Source of the DNA: Ignavibacteriales bacterium | GTDB lineage: Bacteria > Bacteroidota > Ignavibacteria > UBA10030 | DNA: 13,218 nucleotides | Direction of reading: 5' to 3' | Assembly (NCBI GenBank): GCA_016218005.1 | Contig: JACRFF010000035.1 | Coordinates: 1-13,218 of the forward strand | Part shown: piece by piece, positions 5,826 to 12,639 of the stretch | How positions within the stretch are numbered: the stretch's first letter is position 1 | How the letters are laid out: each line of letters opens with the position of its first letter | The notes under the pieces: model-generated | What the model saw: the letters and a program-made list of their open reading frames with translations, nothing else | What the model was told of the DNA's origin: nothing | Databases searched by the model: none | Made by a program: the position numbers and the translations under genes

Positions 5826-7322
5826 ATGCTCAATACGGAACCAACCATTTGCGTGGGCGTTATTGAAAAGGCCCACGAAGTTCGGGGCAAGTTCAACGGC
5901 GTGTTTGAATTGCCGAACTCCGTGCGCCTCAGCGGGTTGTTTACGGTGCGCGCAGAAGAACGCGTGCTCGTTTTCTACGATGAGGCGGGGATCGAAGCAT
6001 ATCGCGGTACCCGCCCGAACGATGCCCGCTCGAACGACGCCCGCTCGAACGACGGAGTCGGGCGAGGAGTCGGGATTTCGGCGAGGCCTCGGCCTGAGGG
6101 CTTCGTCGAGCCTTCGCGTGAGCTCAGTCGAACGCTCAGCCGAGACGCTCGGCCCGAAGGCTCAATCGAGCCGCAGGCCGAAATCCGATGCACGCCCGCA
6201 GCTGATGCGACGTTCACTCTCTTCGACGTCGCCATCGGCATCCATTTCCATTGGGAGCGGAAGGAGGATCAAACATTTCGCGGCGGCGTGAAGTTTGTAT
6301 CCGATGCTCCATCCTCGCTTGCGGCCATCAACGAAATTGGAGTTGAAGAATACTTGAAGAGCGTGATCTCATCGGAGATGAGCGCCGAAGCGCCGGAGGA
6401 ACTCTTGAAGGCGCACGCCATCACCTCGCGCAGTTGGTTGGTAGCGATGTTAGAGCGTGAAGCGAAGAGTGTCGGCGTGCCGTCTCAGAGATCGCGAGTG
6501 TCGGAGAACGAAATCGTCCGTTGGTACGACCGCGAAGACCATGCGCTCTTCGATGTCTGTGCAGACGACCACTGCCAGCGCTATCACGGCATCAGCAAGA
6601 TCATCTCTGCGGCGGCCAACGATGCGGTAGAAGCGACGCGCGGTCTCTTTTTGGTTCACGAAGGAAAAATTTGCGACGCCCGGTTCTCGAAGTCATGCGG
6701 CGGCATCAGCGAAGTGTTCGAAAGTTGCTGGGAAGACACGCCGGTTCCCTACTTGCAGCCGATCTCCGATTGGACGACGCCGCCATCGGCAATGAACAAT
6801 GAGCCGCGAGTGCGCGAGTGGATTCTCTCGTCGCCGGAAGCGTTCTGCAATACCACCGACGGAAAAATTCTGAAGCAAGTGCTGCCGTCGTTCGACCAAG
6901 AGACGACCGATTTCTTTCGCTGGAAGGTAGAGTACCGTCAGGAAGAACTTCAGAACCTTCTTACGAAGAAATCCGGCATCGAGTTCGGTGCGGTGATGAA
7001 TCTTGTGCCGTTGCAGCGCGGCCCATCCGGACGCATCGTGAAGCTTCGCATCGAAGGAACGCGCCGCACGCTGACCGTCGGCAAGGAGCTGGAAATTCGC
7101 CGCTGGCTTTCCTCGTCGCATCTCTACAGCAGCGCGTTTGTAGTGGACATCCAGCGGGACACGAAAGGAATTCCGGCAACGTTCACTCTGCACGGCGCCG
7201 GCTGGGGACACGGCGTCGGGCTGTGTCAGATTGGCGCGGCGGTGATGGCGGCAAAAGGCTACGAAGCCGAAGAGATCGTGAAGCACTACTTCGTCAGCAC
7301 AGAAGTGAAGAAGCTGTATTGA
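5826..7322 (+). CDS. SpoIID/LytB-domain protein (peptidoglycan-acting, Bacteroidota type)
   Basis: A 498-residue SpoIID/LytB-domain protein. The core starts near residue 135 with VAIGIHFHWERKEDQ, then AINEIGVEEYLKSVISSEM, where E184 is at the place of the SpoIID catalytic glutamate, followed by LLKAHAITSRSW. FDVCADDHCQRYHG and FSKSCGGISEVFE match the cysteine-bearing central region. The C-terminus has the hallmark GWGHGVGLCQIGA (459-471). SpoIID proteins cleave glycan strands (lytic transglycosylase on denuded peptidoglycan) and LytB homologues stimulate amidases; which applies here is unknown. No signal peptide or membrane anchor is visible, although the ATG at 5826 fits the family start. 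Residues about 62-116 are an Arg/Pro/Asp/Glu-rich repeat insert. The AmpG-like and NagZ-fusion genes follow. Confidence 0.9.
   Translation: MLNTEPTICVGVIEKAHEVRGKFNGVFELPNSVRLSGLFTVRAEERVLVFYDEAGIEAYRGTRPNDARSNDARSNDGVGRGVGISARPRPEGFVEPSRELSRTLSRDARPEGSIEPQAEIRCTPAADATFTLFDVAIGIHFHWERKEDQTFRGGVKFVSDAPSSLAAINEIGVEEYLKSVISSEMSAEAPEELLKAHAITSRSWLVAMLEREAKSVGVPSQRSRVSENEIVRWYDREDHALFDVCADDHCQRYHGISKIISAAANDAVEATRGLFLVHEGKICDARFSKSCGGISEVFESCWEDTPVPYLQPISDWTTPPSAMNNEPRVREWILSSPEAFCNTTDGKILKQVLPSFDQETTDFFRWKVEYRQEELQNLLTKKSGIEFGAVMNLVPLQRGPSGRIVKLRIEGTRRTLTVGKELEIRRWLSSSHLYSSAFVVDIQRDTKGIPATFTLHGAGWGHGVGLCQIGAAVMAAKGYEAEEIVKHYFVSTEVKKLY
6007..6175. repeat. repetitive in-frame insert in the spoIID-like gene
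   Basis: It begins with three tandem 15-bp units CCCGCTCGAACGACG (6010-6054; the first unit has two changes), encoding a repeated N-D-A-R-S pattern. It continues with two related 24-bp units starting TCGGCC and ending TCGAGCC (19 of 24 identical), encoding RPEGFVEP and RPEGSIEP, with GCTCAGTCGAACGCTCAGC between them. The whole block is palindrome-rich and keeps the reading frame. Confidence 0.65.
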
Positions 7323-7328
7323 ACAACC

Positions 7329-7612
7329 AACCGCCAAGAACACGAAGGAGCGCGAAGAAGAACCTTGGCGTCTCTTTGCGTCCTTTGCGGTTGAAAAAGC
7401 TAAACCGCCAAGTTCGCCAAGCAACGCAAAGGAATAGTTGCTTTCCTTCGCGTGTCTTTGCGTTCTTAGCGGTTGAAGAAGCTAAACCGCCAAGATCGCC
7501 AAGGAGCGCAAAGAAAAAACTTGGCGTCTCTTTGCGCCCTTTGCGGTTAGAAAAACAAGACTGCCAAGATCGCTATGGAACGTAAAGAAAAAGAATTTGA
7601 CGTCTCCGTTGG
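7329..7612. repeat. tandem palindromic repeat array (three full units and a decayed fourth)
   Basis: The spacer after the spoIID-like gene holds three similar units at 7329-7392, 7403-7474 and 7485-7548. Each opens with AACCGCCAAG and closes with TTTGCGGTT or TAGCGGTT, so each is an imperfect palindrome. Units are joined by a short GAAAAAGCTA-type linker. A fourth, decayed unit (CTGCCAAGATCGC...) runs from about 7560 towards the next gene. The units diverge at many positions and lack uniform spacers. This is a REP-like intergenic array, not CRISPR and not an IS. It may affect mRNA processing between the two genes. Confidence 0.8.
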
Positions 7613-7635
7613 CTCACATCAAAAAGGTTGACAGC

Positions 7636-8904
7636 ATGAAATCTCGCTCTCCCTGGTCGTGGATTCCCTCGCTCTATTTCGCTCAAGGCCTTCCGTACGT
7701 TTCGGTGATGACGATCTCCGTCATCATGTACAAAAGGATGGGGATCTCGAATACCGACATCGCCCTCTACACCAGCTATCTCTATCTGCCGTGGGTCATC
7801 AAGCCGCTGTGGAGTCCGTTCATCGACCTGTTCCGCACGAAGCGGTTCTGGACCGTCTGGATGCAATTCGTCATTGGTCTTGCGCTCGCAGGCATCGCGC
7901 TCGCTATTCCGCTGCCGTCGTTCTTTCAGTACACGATTGCAGTCTTTTGGCTGATGGCGTTCGCCTCGGCCACGCACGACATCGCCGCCGACGGATTGTA
8001 TATGCTCTCGCTGCCGCAACACCAGCAGGCGGCATTCAACGGCGTGCGCAGCACATTCTATCGCATCGCGATGATCGCCGGTCAGGGTGTACTTGTGGTT
8101 GTTGCCGGTGAACTGGAAAAAACGCGCGGCATTCCTGCGGCGTGGTCGCTGGCATTCTTCATTCTTGCCGGCTTGTTCCTCATGTTTTTTGCGTATCACA
8201 AGTTCATGCTTCCGGTTCCTTCTGCCGATCATCCTGCATCGCGCTCGGAAGGGAGATCGGTGATGGCGGAGTTTTTCCGGACGTTTGCTCTCTTCTTCAA
8301 GAAGCCCGGCATCGGAGCGATTTTTGCTTTTCTCTTGCTCTTCCGATTTGCGGAAGCGCAATTGGTCAAACTCGTCTCGCCGTTTTTGTTGGATGCACGC
8401 GCGCAAGGTGGGCTCGGACTCACCACCGCAGAAGTCGGCATTGCCTACGGCACCGTCGGCGTTGCGGCGCTGCTCACCGGCGGCATTCTCGGTGGGCTCG
8501 CCATTGCGCGGTTCGGTTTGAAGAGGATGATCTGGATTCAAGTGTTGGCGATTCATCTTCCCGACCTGATGTTCGTTTATCTTTCGCACGTGTTGCCGGA
8601 AAACTATTCCATCATTTGCTCTGCCATTGCGGTTGAGCAGTTCGGCTACGGCTTCGGCTTTGCCGCGTATATGATGTTCATGATCATGACGGCGGAGGGA
8701 GAATACAAAACGGCGCACTATGCCATCTGCACCGGATTCATGGCGCTGGGGATGATGATTCCGGGCATGTGGAGCGGCTGGTTGCAGGATAAGATCGGCT
8801 ACGCAAACTTTTTTGTCTGGGTGATCGTCTCGACCATTCCCGGCTTCATCGTGCCCGCCCTTGTGAAGATCGATCCGGAGTTTGGGAAAAAGAAGATAAT
8901 ATGA
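7636..8904 (+). CDS. AmpG-like MFS permease (probable muropeptide transporter)
   Basis: A 422-residue polytopic inner-membrane protein of the major facilitator superfamily with about twelve hydrophobic segments. The N-terminus WIPSLYFAQGLPYVSVMT, followed by SNTDIALYTSYLYLPWVIKPLWSP, is the signature start of AmpG-type permeases, which import anhydro-muropeptides or GlcNAc-anhydroMurNAc for recycling. A typical MFS basic loop, IARFGLKRM, lies in the second half. ATG 7636 is preferred over an in-frame TTG at 7597: an AAGG purine stretch precedes it and it places the conserved WIP block near the start. It lies between the SpoIID-type and NagZ-fusion genes, which supports a role in cell-wall recycling. 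Other AmpG relatives carry different solutes, so the substrate is inferred. Confidence 0.87.
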   Translation: MKSRSPWSWIPSLYFAQGLPYVSVMTISVIMYKRMGISNTDIALYTSYLYLPWVIKPLWSPFIDLFRTKRFWTVWMQFVIGLALAGIALAIPLPSFFQYTIAVFWLMAFASATHDIAADGLYMLSLPQHQQAAFNGVRSTFYRIAMIAGQGVLVVVAGELEKTRGIPAAWSLAFFILAGLFLMFFAYHKFMLPVPSADHPASRSEGRSVMAEFFRTFALFFKKPGIGAIFAFLLLFRFAEAQLVKLVSPFLLDARAQGGLGLTTAEVGIAYGTVGVAALLTGGILGGLAIARFGLKRMIWIQVLAIHLPDLMFVYLSHVLPENYSIICSAIAVEQFGYGFGFAAYMMFMIMTAEGEYKTAHYAICTGFMALGMMIPGMWSGWLQDKIGYANFFVWVIVSTIPGFIVPALVKIDPEFGKKKII

Positions 8905-8967
8905 AACCGATGTTCTCTCTCTGAGGCTGTTCAAAAAGAAGCGGCATGACAACTTAAACTTTTGGGC

Positions 8968-9025
8968 CATCCTCCGACCTCTCCGCCGCAGGCGGACAGG
9001 CTTTCCCTTATGAAGGGGAGGAGAG
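8968..9025. repeat. palindromic repeat upstream of the NagZ fusion
   Basis: In the gap 8905-9053, this element contains the hairpins TCCGCC-GCA-GGCGGA (8982-8996) and CCCTT-ATG-AAGGG (9005-9017). An outer CTCTCC/GGAGAG pairing (8979-8984 with 9020-9025) encloses both. Its right arm, GAAGGGGAGGAG, doubles as a strong Shine-Dalgarno-like sequence just ahead of the ATG at 9027. Confidence 0.55.
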
Positions 9026-9053
9026 TATGATTTCATTTTTTCACGGAAGCGAT

Positions 9054-11933
9054 ATGATGAAACGATACGCTGCAATCTTTATCTCCATTCTTGTTCTTCA
9101 ACTCGGCTGTGCCGGGACGCGAGGCGAGCGGGCAGGGTCAGGCGGGTCAGAATTTTTTCCCGCAACTTCCGGTGTGGTACGCACGGCGTGGATTGACTCG
9201 ACGCTGAATCATCTCACGCTTGAAGAACAAGTGGCGCAGATGTTTGTCATCTGGACGCCGGGGAGATATTTTGCCAACAGCTCCGAGCAATGGCAGGAGC
9301 TTGAGCGAATCGTAGTGAAGCGAAAAATCGGCGGCATCTATTTTTCGCTCGGCGACGTGTATGAATTTGCCATGCAGGCCAATCGCTTGCAGAAACTTGC
9401 CGCCGTGCCGTTATTGATCTCCAGCGACTTCGAGTGGGGAGCCGGCATGCGCATCAAACACTCAACGACCTTTCCGCGCGCGATGGCGATCGGCGCCACG
9501 CGTAATCTAACGTACGCGTATGGGGCCGGTCGCGTTACGGCGCTCGAAGGCCGTGCGCTCGGTATTCATCACAACTACGCCCCCGACGTTGATGTGAACC
9601 TCAATCCGAAAAATCCCGTCATCAACACGCGCGCGTATGGCGACGACGTGCGGTTAGTGAGCGAGATGGGCGCGGCGTTTGTCCGTGGAACGCAGGAGGG
9701 GGGCATGATCGCCACCGTCAAACATTTTCCCGGCCACGGCGATACCGACGTGGATACACACGTGGGATTGTCCGTGCTCAACCTTTCTCGTGCTCGTATG
9801 GATTCGGTGGAGCTTGCCCCGTTCCGCGCCGGCGTTGCGGCGGGGTCGCTGACGGTGATGATCGGCCACATGGCAACGCCGATATTCGATACGAGCAACG
9901 GAATTCCCGCAACAACGTCGTATGCCGTTACGAGCAACTTGCTTCGGAACGAACTGAAGTTCGGCGGCTTGGTGATCACCGACGCCATGTCGATGCAGGC
10001 GGTTGCCGCCAAGTATCAGCCCGGCGAGGCGGCGGTGCTGGCGGTGAAGGCAGGAACGGACATCGTGCTCTTGCCGGCAAACGTTGACGCGGCGGTCGAT
10101 GCGGTTGTTGCCGCCGTGAAGTGCGGAGAAATTTCGGAATCACGCATTGAGGCGTCGGTGCGGCGCATTCTCTCGCTAAAGCAGAGAATGAATCTTGACG
10201 TGTCGCGTTTCGTCAATCTCGATCGTGTGGCAGATGTTGTCGGCTCTCGCGAGCATCAATTGCTGGCGCTGAAGATCGCACGCGACGCGGTTACCGTGTT
10301 GGGCAACACGACGAACGTTCTTCCGTTTTCCACGACCGATCAGCGCAAGATGCTCGACCTGCTCATCACCGATGAGGAAGTTGGCGACGATGGAAAGTCG
10401 TTCCACGCGATGGTGGATAGGCGATGGCAGGGCAAGCTCGATTTTTATCAGATCGATCCGCACAGCAACGCGATGGATTATGATAGCGCGTTTGGTTCTG
10501 CAAAATCTGCCGACCTAATTCTCGTTCAATTGCATCTCTTCATGCGCTCCGGCGCGATGACGGGATTTGTAGACCCGAAGCACGCGGAGCTTCTGAAAAA
10601 AATCGCGTCGCTGAACAAGCCGGCTGTCGTGCTCTCGTTTGGAAATCCGTACGCCGTCATGGAAATTCCAACGCCAAGCGCGTACGTTTGCTTGTATTCC
10701 GACGCAGACGTGATGCAGCAAGCGTGTGCTGAAGTATTGTTTGCAGAAGAACCGGCACGCGGCAAACTGCCGATAACGATTCCCGGCCTCTTCAAGTTCG
10801 GCGAGGGAATAGCATGGCCGAAGACGCGATTGAGGGAAGGGAAACCGGAGGAGGCGGGATTCGATAGCAAGGCGCTTGCGGCGGTGAATGACGTGGTGCA
10901 TGCCGCGGTGAAGGATTCGGCCTTCCCCGGCGCCGTGCTGTTGGTGGCGCGCAACGGCGTCATCGTGCATCACAAGGCGTACGGCGCGTACGACTACGAA
11001 AAATATTCCAAACTCGTCGACGTGAATACGATGTACGACCTTGCTTCCGTTACCAAGGTGATCGCGACAACGAGCGCGGTGATGCGTTTGGCGGATGAGA
11101 AAAAACTTGCGCTTGATGATCCCGTCGTGAAATACGTTCCGCAGTTCGGGCAGAACGGGAAAGAGCGTATCACGCTCTATAATCTCATGGTGCACAATTC
11201 CGGGTTGCCGGCGTGGCGAAAGTTTTATGAGTTCTGCGGCGACCCGGTGTGCGTGCTCGATTCCGTCTATGCAACGCCGTTGACGTGGAAGACCGGCGAC
11301 ACGACCGTCTACAGCGACCTCGGATTGATCACGATGGGGAAGGTGATCGAAAAAGTTTCCAGCGCAACGCTCGACTGGTATGTCGATTCCGTGTTCTTCA
11401 AGCCGCTCGGCATGAACAACACGATGTACAATCCTCCCTCCGCGCTCATCAATCGTATTGCGCCGACGGAGGTGGATAGCTACTGGAAGAAAACCGGCGT
11501 GGCGGTGCGCGGCCGTGTGCACGATGAGAACGCCGCAACGCTCGGCGGCGTATCGGGGCACGCGGGATTGTTTTCAACGGCTTCCGATCTTGCCAAGCTT
11601 TTGCAGATGGAGTTGAACGGCGGCACGTACGGCGGCATTCGATTCATCCGGGAAGAAACGATCAAACGGTTCACGACGCGGCAGTCGGAGAAAAGTTCAC
11701 GCGGCATCGGGTGGGATACGAAGTCGAGCGAGCGATCGTTCTCCGGCACACTTACGTCGGCGAAAACATTTCTGCATACCGGATTCACCGGCACGTCGGT
11801 CGTTGTCGACCCCGAAAAAAATCTCATCATCGTCTTCCTGACGAACCGCGTGCATCCCACGCGCGCCAGCGGAAAAATTGCCGACGTTCGTCCCAAGGTG
11901 CACGATGCCATTCTGCGGGCGATCGTGCGGTAA
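9054..11933 (+). CDS. NagZ-type beta-N-acetylglucosaminidase (GH3) fused to a beta-lactamase-fold serine hydrolase, probable lipoprotein
   Basis: A fusion of about 960 residues. The N-terminal hydrophobic segment ends LQLGC (Cys19), a slightly atypical lipobox, so the protein is exported and possibly lipid-anchored. The GH3 domain follows: KHFPGHGDTDVDTH (223-236) contains the Asp234/His236 acid-base dyad diagnostic of NagZ, and VITDAMSM holds nucleophile Asp310. A GH3 C-terminal-like domain spans about 390-590. From about 600 a class C beta-lactamase/PBP4*-type domain carries SVTK (Ser665, Lys668), YSD (753-755, where Y-x-N is usual) and HTG (908-910). NagZ removes GlcNAc from peptidoglycan fragments; the second domain probably trims peptide or ester groups. 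ATG 9054 (or 9057) follows GGAAG; ATG 9027 adds nine residues and has a repeat-derived Shine-Dalgarno sequence. It follows the AmpG-like gene. Confidence 0.92.
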   Translation: MMKRYAAIFISILVLQLGCAGTRGERAGSGGSEFFPATSGVVRTAWIDSTLNHLTLEEQVAQMFVIWTPGRYFANSSEQWQELERIVVKRKIGGIYFSLGDVYEFAMQANRLQKLAAVPLLISSDFEWGAGMRIKHSTTFPRAMAIGATRNLTYAYGAGRVTALEGRALGIHHNYAPDVDVNLNPKNPVINTRAYGDDVRLVSEMGAAFVRGTQEGGMIATVKHFPGHGDTDVDTHVGLSVLNLSRARMDSVELAPFRAGVAAGSLTVMIGHMATPIFDTSNGIPATTSYAVTSNLLRNELKFGGLVITDAMSMQAVAAKYQPGEAAVLAVKAGTDIVLLPANVDAAVDAVVAAVKCGEISESRIEASVRRILSLKQRMNLDVSRFVNLDRVADVVGSREHQLLALKIARDAVTVLGNTTNVLPFSTTDQRKMLDLLITDEEVGDDGKSFHAMVDRRWQGKLDFYQIDPHSNAMDYDSAFGSAKSADLILVQLHLFMRSGAMTGFVDPKHAELLKKIASLNKPAVVLSFGNPYAVMEIPTPSAYVCLYSDADVMQQACAEVLFAEEPARGKLPITIPGLFKFGEGIAWPKTRLREGKPEEAGFDSKALAAVNDVVHAAVKDSAFPGAVLLVARNGVIVHHKAYGAYDYEKYSKLVDVNTMYDLASVTKVIATTSAVMRLADEKKLALDDPVVKYVPQFGQNGKERITLYNLMVHNSGLPAWRKFYEFCGDPVCVLDSVYATPLTWKTGDTTVYSDLGLITMGKVIEKVSSATLDWYVDSVFFKPLGMNNTMYNPPSALINRIAPTEVDSYWKKTGVAVRGRVHDENAATLGGVSGHAGLFSTASDLAKLLQMELNGGTYGGIRFIREETIKRFTTRQSEKSSRGIGWDTKSSERSFSGTLTSAKTFLHTGFTGTSVVVDPEKNLIIVFLTNRVHPTRASGKIADVRPKVHDAILRAIVR

Positions 11934-11995
11934 GAGAGCGGTAATGAAATAGCGTTTTGGTGAAGAAGACAAGGCCTCTGCGGCGTCTTGAAAAA

Positions 11996-12041
11996 ACGTT
12001 GCAGGGGCTTTTCCGTTGGGGATGATAATTCATTTGCGTTT
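11996..12041 (+). repeat. direct repeat A, copy 1
   Basis: A 46-bp unit starting ACGTTGCAGGGGCTTTTCCG, identical at 44 of 46 positions to 12495-12540, in the same orientation and about 500 bp apart. It lies 62 bp downstream of the NagZ-fusion stop. Confidence 0.85.
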
Positions 12042-12042
12042 G

Positions 12043-12106
12043 CCTTGTTCCCATGCTCTGCGTGGGAACACTATTCTTCATTGATGAATTTTCCTCGTTC
12101 CTATGC
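12043..12106 (+). repeat. direct repeat B, copy 1
   Basis: A roughly 64-bp unit running from CCTTGTTCCCATGCTCTGCG through TTCTTCATTGATGAATTT to CTATGC. It is closely matched in the same orientation at 12336-12399. It contains a GTTCCCA/TGGGAAC inverted repeat (12047-12069). Confidence 0.8.
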
Positions 12107-12125
12107 AGAGCATGGGAACGAGGAA
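12091..12125. repeat. strong 16-bp hairpin with 3-nt loop
   Basis: TTCCTCGTTCCTATGC (12091-12106), loop AGA, and GCATGGGAACGAGGAA (12110-12125) pair along all 16 positions with a single T-G wobble. This is the most stable fold in the window and would form on either transcript strand. There is no following T-run, so it is better read as a REP-type palindrome than an intrinsic terminator. Confidence 0.75.
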
Positions 12126-12161
12126 GCACTCCTAATCTCAATGCAGAGCGTTGAGCACTTC

Positions 12162-12216
12162 CGTTCCCACGCCCGCCTGCCAAAGTGAAGCGGCGGGCAG
12201 GGAGACCGTGGGAACG
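12162..12216. repeat. nested palindrome (cruciform-like)
   Basis: The outer arms CGTTCCCACG (12162-12171) and CGTGGGAACG (12207-12216) are perfect complements. Inside them CCCGCC (12172-12177) pairs with GGCGGG (12192-12197). CGCCCGCCTGCC at 12170-12181 is identical to the start of the insert in the GNAT gene at 4294. Confidence 0.7.
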
Positions 12217-12335
12217 AGAAAATCGGCACCGTGCGGTGCACCCGAAGACCTAGGATGAAACTTACGGCTGCGCTACGCATAACGGGGCGCACCACAACGC
12301 CCGCGTCAACGCCGGCGATCATTTTCTTCCTTTTT

Positions 12336-12399
12336 CCTTGTTCCCACGCTCTGCGTGGGACCACGATTCTTCATTGATGAATTTCCTCGTTCTCACTGC
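12336..12399 (+). repeat. direct repeat B, copy 2
   Basis: Second copy of the CCTTGTTCCCACGCTCTGCG unit, closely matching 12043-12106 including the TTCTTCATTGATGAATTT core. The two B copies lie between the two A copies, giving the order A-B-B-A with all four in the same orientation. Confidence 0.8.
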
Positions 12400-12414
12400 C
12401 GAAGGTCACAAGGT

Positions 12415-12453
12415 GATGTGCCGAAGGCACCACGTTGTGGCCGTTGGCACATC
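12415..12453. repeat. nested palindrome with two inner hairpins
   Basis: GATGTGCC (12415-12422) is complementary to GGCACATC (12446-12453). Inside are GTGCC-GAA-GGCAC (12418-12430) and CCAC-GTT-GTGG (12430-12440), so two alternative folds are possible. Confidence 0.6.
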
Positions 12454-12494
12454 GCTTCGTGAGGAGACAGACTGTGTGAACGAGGAAAAAAAAG

Positions 12495-12540
12495 ACGTTG
12501 CAGGGGCTTTTCCGTTGGGGGTGAAAATTCATTTGCGTTT
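12495..12540 (+). repeat. direct repeat A, copy 2
   Basis: Second 46-bp copy of the ACGTTGCAGGGGCTTTTCCG unit, differing from 11996-12041 at two positions. Confidence 0.85.
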
Positions 12541-12570
12541 AGCTGGGGGCAAAAGTACATTGACGGCGTT

Positions 12571-12585
12571 GTTTGCCGAGACGTT
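12571..12585 (+). repeat. 15-bp direct repeat, left copy
   Basis: GTTTGCCGAGACGTT occurs here and again at 13197-13211, flanking the small membrane-protein gene about 626 bp apart. Confidence 0.6.
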
Positions 12586-12611
12586 GTGGCGCCACGCAGC
12601 TTCGGCATAAA

Positions 12612-12624
12612 CTAAACGGTTTAG
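12612..12624. promoter_or_regulatory. 13-bp palindrome upstream of the small membrane-protein gene
   Basis: CTAAAC-G-GTTTAG is a perfect inverted repeat with a 1-bp centre, ending 15 bp before the ATG at 12640. Its size and position suit a dimeric repressor operator, but it could equally be one more repeat remnant. Confidence 0.3.
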
Positions 12625-12639
12625 AAAGAGACCAATTGC

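Larger units (their letters stand above)
11934..12639. other. 706-bp gene-free region built of palindromic repeats
   Basis: No credible gene lies here. Short ORFs in several frames are translations of the repeats. The interval holds two 46-bp direct repeats, two about 64-bp direct repeats and several strong hairpins, listed separately. The stretch 12220-12330 has only a GCACCG-TG-CGGTGC hairpin and otherwise plain sequence. No convincing terminator with a T-run follows the NagZ-fusion stop. Confidence 0.7.

Noticed and set aside
5713..6291. 192-codon plus-strand ORF overlapping the spoIID-like start
   Set aside because: It begins inside the intergenic repeat and continues out of frame through the spoIID-like gene; Ser/Arg-rich with no motif.
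7329..7612. CRISPR array
   Set aside because: The units are about 65-72 bp, imperfectly palindromic and diverged, without uniform unique spacers, and no cas gene is present.
9027..9053. ATG 9027 as the sole start of the NagZ fusion
   Set aside because: It has the stronger Shine-Dalgarno sequence, but that lies in a repeat arm; starting at 9054/9057 gives a standard signal peptide. Both remain possible.
7573..9075. 500-codon reverse-strand ORF opposite the AmpG-like gene
   Set aside because: The translation is Arg/His-rich with no domain, and it lies antisense to a gene with clear MFS motifs; it is a codon-bias shadow.
10515..11561. 348-codon reverse-strand ORF opposite the NagZ fusion
   Set aside because: Its composition is His/Arg-rich without motifs, and the plus strand here encodes intact hydrolase motifs.
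11970..11996. Intrinsic terminator after the NagZ fusion
   Set aside because: AAGAC...GTCTT can pair weakly, but it is followed by an A-run rather than a T-run on the coding strand.
11988..12188. ORF of 66 codons downstream of the NagZ fusion
   Set aside because: It consists almost wholly of the palindromic repeats A and B; repeat-derived spurious ORF.
12338..12610. ORF of 90 codons in the repeat region
   Set aside because: It starts inside repeat B and runs through repeat A; the translation is that of repeat DNA, with no family resemblance.
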